A stretch of DNA of 64,000 nucleotides from the NCBI RefSeq assembly GCF_007845675.1, contig NZ_VOBR01000034.1:1-64000 (forward strand), written 5' to 3'. Positions 60,230 through 64,000 of this stretch are shown piece after piece; within the stretch, counting starts at the first letter, position 1, and every line of letters starts with the position of its first letter. Under the pieces are notes generated by a model. It was given only the letters and a program-made list of their open reading frames with translations, made no database searches and was not told the DNA's origin. A program made the translations under genes and the position numbers. Origin of the DNA: Lentzea tibetensis (GTDB lineage: Bacteria; Actinomycetota; Actinomycetes; Mycobacteriales; Pseudonocardiaceae).

Positions 60230-60742
60230 CTAGGTGCGCAACAGGTCGGCGAGCAGGTCCTCGTGGGTGAGGGTGAGCGAGGCCCAGCCGATCGGGTAGA
60301 TCACCCGCATGACGTCGTCCTCCCTGACCAGCCGCACACCGGGGAACGCGCGCCGGACGAGCCGGAGCATCACGTCGTTCTCCGGCAGCACCTCCCCGTA
60401 CAGCTCGGTGTAGCGCAACCGGGCAGCCAGGTCCCCCAACGCGGTGAGCAACCGGCGCCCGACACCGCGCCGCTGCCACGCGTCGGCGACCGACACGGCG
60501 ATCTCGGCGCGGCCGCATCCGGTGGCGATGAGCCGGGCGATGCCGATGGAGCGGCCACCGCTGACCGCGGCCACGGCCGCGTGGTCGTGGCCGTCGACGT
60601 CGGTCAGCGCGCGGCGCATCGCGGACGTCAGGCGCGGCGCGGGTGCGTGGAACCGCAGGTAGCGGCTCCGCGCGGACAGTCCTTCGAACACCGCCTCGAC
60701 GGCGGACGGTGCGGTGGAGCGGTCGAGCTCTCGCACGATCAC
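60230..60742 (-). CDS. GNAT family N-acetyltransferase
   Basis: This gene encodes 170 residues. ALTDVDGHDHAAVAAVSGGR, AEIAVSVADAWQRRGVGRRL and LTALGDLAARL give the CoA-binding motif QRRGVGRR, with Asn-containing ENDVMLRLVRRAFPGVRLVR after it. The acceptor is unknown. GTG 60742 follows GGAGG. It is divergent from an HxlR regulator over two small palindromes, so it may be its target. Confidence 0.88.
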   Translation of the reverse strand: MIVRELDRSTAPSAVEAVFEGLSARSRYLRFHAPAPRLTSAMRRALTDVDGHDHAAVAAVSGGRSIGIARLIATGCGRAEIAVSVADAWQRRGVGRRLLTALGDLAARLRYTELYGEVLPENDVMLRLVRRAFPGVRLVREDDVMRVIYPIGWASLTLTHEDLLADLLRT

Positions 60743-60758
60743 GACACACCTCCAGCTG

Positions 60759-60798
60759 AGTTCGGAATCAGAACTCTAGCTGGGTTCGAAAACCGAAC
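60759..60798. promoter_or_regulatory. Two palindromes between the GNAT and HxlR genes
   Basis: AGTTC-GGAATCA-GAACT (60759-60775) and GTTCG-AAAAC-CGAAC (60784-60798), both built of a GTTC/GAAC core, lie 16 to 20 bases from either start. They are likely sites for the HxlR dimer controlling both genes. Confidence 0.6.
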
Positions 60799-60817
60799 GC
60801 AAGGGTATTCTCAAGGG

Positions 60818-61264
60818 ATGCGCCACGCCCAGATCGCCGACCTGCCCTGCACCGTCGCCCGCCCCGCGGCGCTGCTGGGCGAACGGTGGATGCTGCTGCT
60901 CCTGCGCCAGGTGTTCCTCGGGACCCGCCGGTTCGAGGACTTCCAGTCGGCGATGGAGATCTCCCGGAGCGTGCTCGCCGACCGGCTCGGCATGCTCGTC
61001 GACGAAGGCGTGCTGCGGCGCGTGCCGTACGCGCACGAAGGCCGGACCCGGCACGAGTACCGGCTGACCGAGAAGGGCATGGACCTCTACCCCGTGCTCG
61101 TCGCACTGCGGACGTGGGGCGAGCGGTGGATGGCGCCGGCGGACGGCGAGCAGTTCCAGCTGCACCACCGCGACTGCGGCGGTGACGTGCGAGCCAAGGT
61201 CGAGTGCGTGGAGTGCGGTGCGGGCCTGACCGCGCGCGACGTCCGCGTCACCCCCACCGCCTGA
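60818..61264 (+). CDS. HxlR family transcriptional regulator with Cys tail
   Basis: This gene encodes 148 residues. CTVARPAALLGERWMLLLLR, TRRFEDFQSAMEISRSVLAD and the wing VPYAHEGRTRHEYRLTEKG are the HxlR winged helix. The last 35 residues add DCGGDVRAKVECVECGAGLT with three or four Cys, a possible zinc or redox site. Members with such tails may sense thiols or aldehydes, but this is inference. It is divergent from the GNAT gene. Confidence 0.88.
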   Translation: MRHAQIADLPCTVARPAALLGERWMLLLLRQVFLGTRRFEDFQSAMEISRSVLADRLGMLVDEGVLRRVPYAHEGRTRHEYRLTEKGMDLYPVLVALRTWGERWMAPADGEQFQLHHRDCGGDVRAKVECVECGAGLTARDVRVTPTA

Positions 61265-61297
61265 CCTGCCGTCGGGGACACCCGCCCCCGACGGCGA

Positions 61298-64000
61298 TCA
61301 AACGTGCAGACGTACCGCCCCAGCCCACCGCTCTGGGGTCAGGTCGGCGAGTTCGTGCACTTCGCGACTGTTGAGTGCAGTGAACAGATCGACGGCCTCC
61401 TGCCACGTCGCGGCGTCGGACGTCGCCGCGGCGAGGTCGCGGAGGGTGCGGGCGCGCCAGATCGGCAGGCCCAGCTCGGTCCACTGGTCCAACGAGGAGG
61501 CCAGCAGCTTCGCCGCCTCGTCGAGACGACCTTCGGCCAGCGCGAACTCGCCCCGCGTGCGGGTCACGAGCGCGATGCCGAACCGGTCGTGCTGACGGGT
61601 GCACACCTCGAGGCACCCGTCGAGCAGGTCCGCGACGCCCTCGGTGATGCCCGCGCGGAACAACGCCTTCGCCAGCGACTGCCCGGCGTACGTCGCGCCC
61701 AGCTCGTCACCGGCCGCGCGGAGGATCTCCTCGGCCTGGCGGCTCAGCTCGACGGCCTCGGCGTGCTCGCCGGACGCGCGGTGGCACAGGCTCAGCCCGC
61801 GCAACGCAAGCGCCGCACCGCGCTGGTCGTTCAGCTCCCGGTACAGCCGCAGGCAGCGTTCGAACGCCTCGGCGGCCGCGGAGAGATCGCCGTTGTCGCG
61901 CAGGATCGCGCCGACGCCGTAGCTCGCGGCCGCGACGACACCCGCGTCACCGAGCTCGACGGCGCGGTCGAGCAGTGCGCGGGCCTCGTCGAACTCGGCG
62001 AGGTCGCGGCGCACGGTGCCCATGCCGACCAGCGCGACGGCGAGCGTCGACGTGTCGCCGACCTCCTCGGCGAACGCGGCGGCCTGCTGGAAGTTCTCCA
62101 GCGCCAGGGTGAAGTCGTCCTGCTCGTAGCGCAGCTGGCCGAGCCCGGCGAGCAGCACGGCCTCGGCGCGCCGGTTGCCGCGCGAGCGGGCCGACCGCAG
62201 CGCGACCTCGTGCGTGCGCTGCCAGCCGCCGAACTCGTTGCGCGCGGCGAACGGCGACGACAGCAGCGAGGTGATCAGCGTCGTGGTGATCTCGTCGACG
62301 CCCAGGTCGTGCGCCCGTTCGACGGCGCGCACGACGGCGGCGGTCTCGGAGCGCAGCCAGCCGGTCGGGTCGTCCTCGACGTCCTCGGCCAGCCGCGGGT
62401 CGACCTCCACCTCGAGGTCGAGCTGAGGCCGCAGGCCGAGCGTGACGCGCGGCAGGCACTGCGACCCCGCCTCGACGAGCGCCATCCACGTCGCGAGCGT
62501 GCGCGACACCGCGGTGGTGACGGCGTCCGCGTCCTCGGCTGCGGCCTGCTCGGCGCCGAACAGCTGCACGAGGTCGTGGAAGCGGTACCGGACGCGGCCG
62601 ATCTGGTCGACGCCGATGACGTCGACGAGCCGCAGGTCGACGAGGTGCTCGACGATGTCCTCGGCGTCGTCGGCGGGCACGTCGAGCAGCGGCGCGGCGA
62701 CCCAGGACCCGAAGTCCGGCAGGTCGAGCAGCGACAGCAGGTGGAACGCGCGGCGGTGCAGCTCGTCCAGCTCGGCGTAGTTGAGCTGGAGGCTGGACCG
62801 GATGGCGAGGTCGCCGACGGCCAGCTCGTCGAGCCGTCTTCGCTCGTCGCTCAGTCTCTTGGCCAGCGTCTTCAACGGCCAGTGCGGCCGGGCGAGCAGC
62901 TTCGCCCCGGCGGCCCTGAGCGCGAGCGGCACGCCGCCGCACAGCTGGCAGATCCGTTGTGCCGCATCGGGTTCCGCCTCGACGCGGGCGTCACCGATGA
63001 TGCGCGCCAGCATCTCGACCGCCACGTCCTGCGTGAGGAAGTCCAGCTCCAGCGGCGAGGCGCCCTCGATGCCGGTGAGCCTGCTGCGGCTGGTGATGAT
63101 CACGAAGCAGTTGGGGTTGCCGGGCAGCAGCCCGCGCACCTGCTGCTCGTTGCGCGCGTTGTCCAGCACGATCACGAGCTTGCGGTCGGCGACCGTGCGC
63201 CGGTACAGCTCCCGCCGCTCGTCCGCGGCGTCCGGCTGGGCGGGCGACGGCACGCCGAGCAGGCCGAGGAACCGGCCCAGCACCTCGTGCGTGTCCAGGT
63301 CGCGGCCGGCACCGCGGAGGTCGGCGAACAGCTGCCCGTCCGGGTAGGCCTTGCGCAGCAGGTGCGCCGCGTGGACGGCGAGCGCCGACTTGCCCGCCCC
63401 GCCGAACCCGGAGATCACGACGGTCGGCGTCGCCGTGCCGGTGTTCTCGCAGTCGGCGTGCCCCAGCACGTGCTTGAGCGCCTCTTCGCGGCCGGTGAAG
63501 TCGCTGATGTCGGGCGGCAGGTGGTGCGGGACGACGTGCGTCTCCTCCTCCGGCCGCACGGGCGGCGGCGTGACCACCTTCCTCGGCGCGGGCGACGGCG
63601 TCTCCAGCGTGCCGTTGAGGATCTGGGTGTGCAGGTCGCGCAGCTTCTCCCCCGGCTCGATGCCGAGCTCGTCGAGCAGGTGGGTGCGCGCGTCCCGGTA
63701 CACGGCGAGCGCGTCGGCCTGCCGTCCTCCCCGGTACAGCGCGCGCATCAGCAGCTCACGCGTCTCCTCGCGCAACGGGTGCGCGTTCGCCAGCGCCGAC
63801 AGCCGCGCGGTCGCGTCCTCGACCCGGTCCGCGGCCAGCTCGCACCGCCCGAGCCCTTCCTCGGCGGCGAGCCGCGACTCCTCGAGCGCCACCGCCCTGC
63901 CGCGCGCGAACGACGCCTCGACGCCGTGCAGCGCTGGCCCGCGCCACAGCCCGAGCGCCTGTTGATATTTCGCCATCGCCTCTTCGTGGCCGTGCTCGCG
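61298..64000 (-). CDS. AfsR/SARP-family regulator, 5' end outside the window
   Basis: The frame is open to the right edge, so the N-terminal winged helix of the family is missing. The 900 residues here start in the BTAD domain (ALGLWRGPALHGVEASFARG, YRGGRQADALAVYRDARTHL). NB-ARC follows with Walker A in SGFGGAGKSALAVHAA (about 198-205), LVIVLDNARNEQQVRGLLPG and GGVPLALRAAGAKLLARP. TPR-like helical repeats cover about 600-885 (LALENFQQAAAFAEEVGDTS). Such regulators activate antibiotic or development genes, so a biosynthetic cluster may lie to the right, or this is a stand-alone global regulator. Confidence 0.92.
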   Translation of the reverse strand, partial: REHGHEEAMAKYQQALGLWRGPALHGVEASFARGRAVALEESRLAAEEGLGRCELAADRVEDATARLSALANAHPLREETRELLMRALYRGGRQADALAVYRDARTHLLDELGIEPGEKLRDLHTQILNGTLETPSPAPRKVVTPPPVRPEEETHVVPHHLPPDISDFTGREEALKHVLGHADCENTGTATPTVVISGFGGAGKSALAVHAAHLLRKAYPDGQLFADLRGAGRDLDTHEVLGRFLGLLGVPSPAQPDAADERRELYRRTVADRKLVIVLDNARNEQQVRGLLPGNPNCFVIITSRSRLTGIEGASPLELDFLTQDVAVEMLARIIGDARVEAEPDAAQRICQLCGGVPLALRAAGAKLLARPHWPLKTLAKRLSDERRRLDELAVGDLAIRSSLQLNYAELDELHRRAFHLLSLLDLPDFGSWVAAPLLDVPADDAEDIVEHLVDLRLVDVIGVDQIGRVRYRFHDLVQLFGAEQAAAEDADAVTTAVSRTLATWMALVEAGSQCLPRVTLGLRPQLDLEVEVDPRLAEDVEDDPTGWLRSETAAVVRAVERAHDLGVDEITTTLITSLLSSPFAARNEFGGWQRTHEVALRSARSRGNRRAEAVLLAGLGQLRYEQDDFTLALENFQQAAAFAEEVGDTSTLAVALVGMGTVRRDLAEFDEARALLDRAVELGDAGVVAAASYGVGAILRDNGDLSAAAEAFERCLRLYRELNDQRGAALALRGLSLCHRASGEHAEAVELSRQAEEILRAAGDELGATYAGQSLAKALFRAGITEGVADLLDGCLEVCTRQHDRFGIALVTRTRGEFALAEGRLDEAAKLLASSLDQWTELGLPIWRARTLRDLAAATSDAATWQEAVDLFTALNSREVHELADLTPERWAGAVRLHV

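Noticed and set aside
61298-64000. Start of the AfsR/SARP gene at the ATG at 63976
   Set aside because: The frame continues to the window edge with BTAD-like sequence before that ATG, so the true start lies outside.

Overview
This 64 kb window has the signature of a filamentous actinomycete of the order Pseudonocardiales (Lentzea, Saccharothrix, Lechevalieria or a close relative). The GC content is very high throughout, GTG and TTG starts are common, a DUF6292 gene and a truncated AfsR/SARP regulator are present, and the uvrB, coaE and rpsA genes lie close together on one strand as in other actinobacteria. This placement rests on gene content and codon use only. No rRNA or tRNA gene was seen.

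Left part (1-11,986). The window opens inside a long polymorphic toxin gene. It has about 800 residues of Pro/Ser/Gly/His-rich low-complexity stalk, a small pre-toxin domain and a probable PD-(D/E)xK nuclease tip, followed by three small genes that look like immunity or accessory functions (3,504-6,002). Next come a frameshifted gene, an HdeD-type membrane protein and a GT87 mannosyltransferase on the opposite strand. A RES-type toxin-antitoxin operon (8,371-10,851) carries a translationally coupled third gene. Two duplicated membrane-protein genes close this part.

Middle (12,026-30,105). An S9 peptidase is divergent from an amidohydrolase. A TerC gene follows, with a probable manganese (yybP-ykoY) riboswitch. 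A rare-looking fusion of a CocE/S15-type hydrolase and an ABC ATPase is paired with its permease. Two glyoxalase-fold proteins and two large secreted subtilases follow, with small MarR and YjbR genes between the subtilases. About 1.3 kb of gene-free DNA (28,817-30,105) ends this part and is packed with repeats and hairpins.

Core and flanks (30,106-47,592). The genes are uvrB, two tandem DUF5685 genes with extraordinary cysteine-rich tails, two DUF402-type genes, coaE-grpB, a lipoprotein gene, a second repeat-rich gene-free stretch and rpsA. After these come a methyltransferase and an acetyltransferase, then a TetR-controlled three-gene YhgE/Pip operon whose ATPase-like member has lost key Walker residues. 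Small secreted and DUF4328 membrane proteins and a cold-shock gene complete the region.

Right part (47,840-64,000). DUF6292 and heparin-lyase-like genes are followed by an eight-gene minus-strand carbohydrate operon (55,993 to 49,008): two Gfo/Idh/MocA oxidoreductases, a binding lipoprotein, two permeases, a DUF624-like protein, a P-loop kinase-like protein and a Rossmann protein. Two LacI-type operators flank its promoter. Then come a nucleoside hydrolase, a coiled-coil membrane protein, two NlpC/P60-type hydrolases (one with a beta-propeller), a GNAT/HxlR divergent pair, and an AfsR/SARP regulator that runs off the right edge.

The most unusual non-coding content is a set of three dispersed repeat families, here called A, B and C. 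They recur at 19.3, 29.5-30.0, 37.8-38.3 and 56.1-56.4 kb, always in gene-free DNA, and are accompanied by a 24-26 bp minisatellite.
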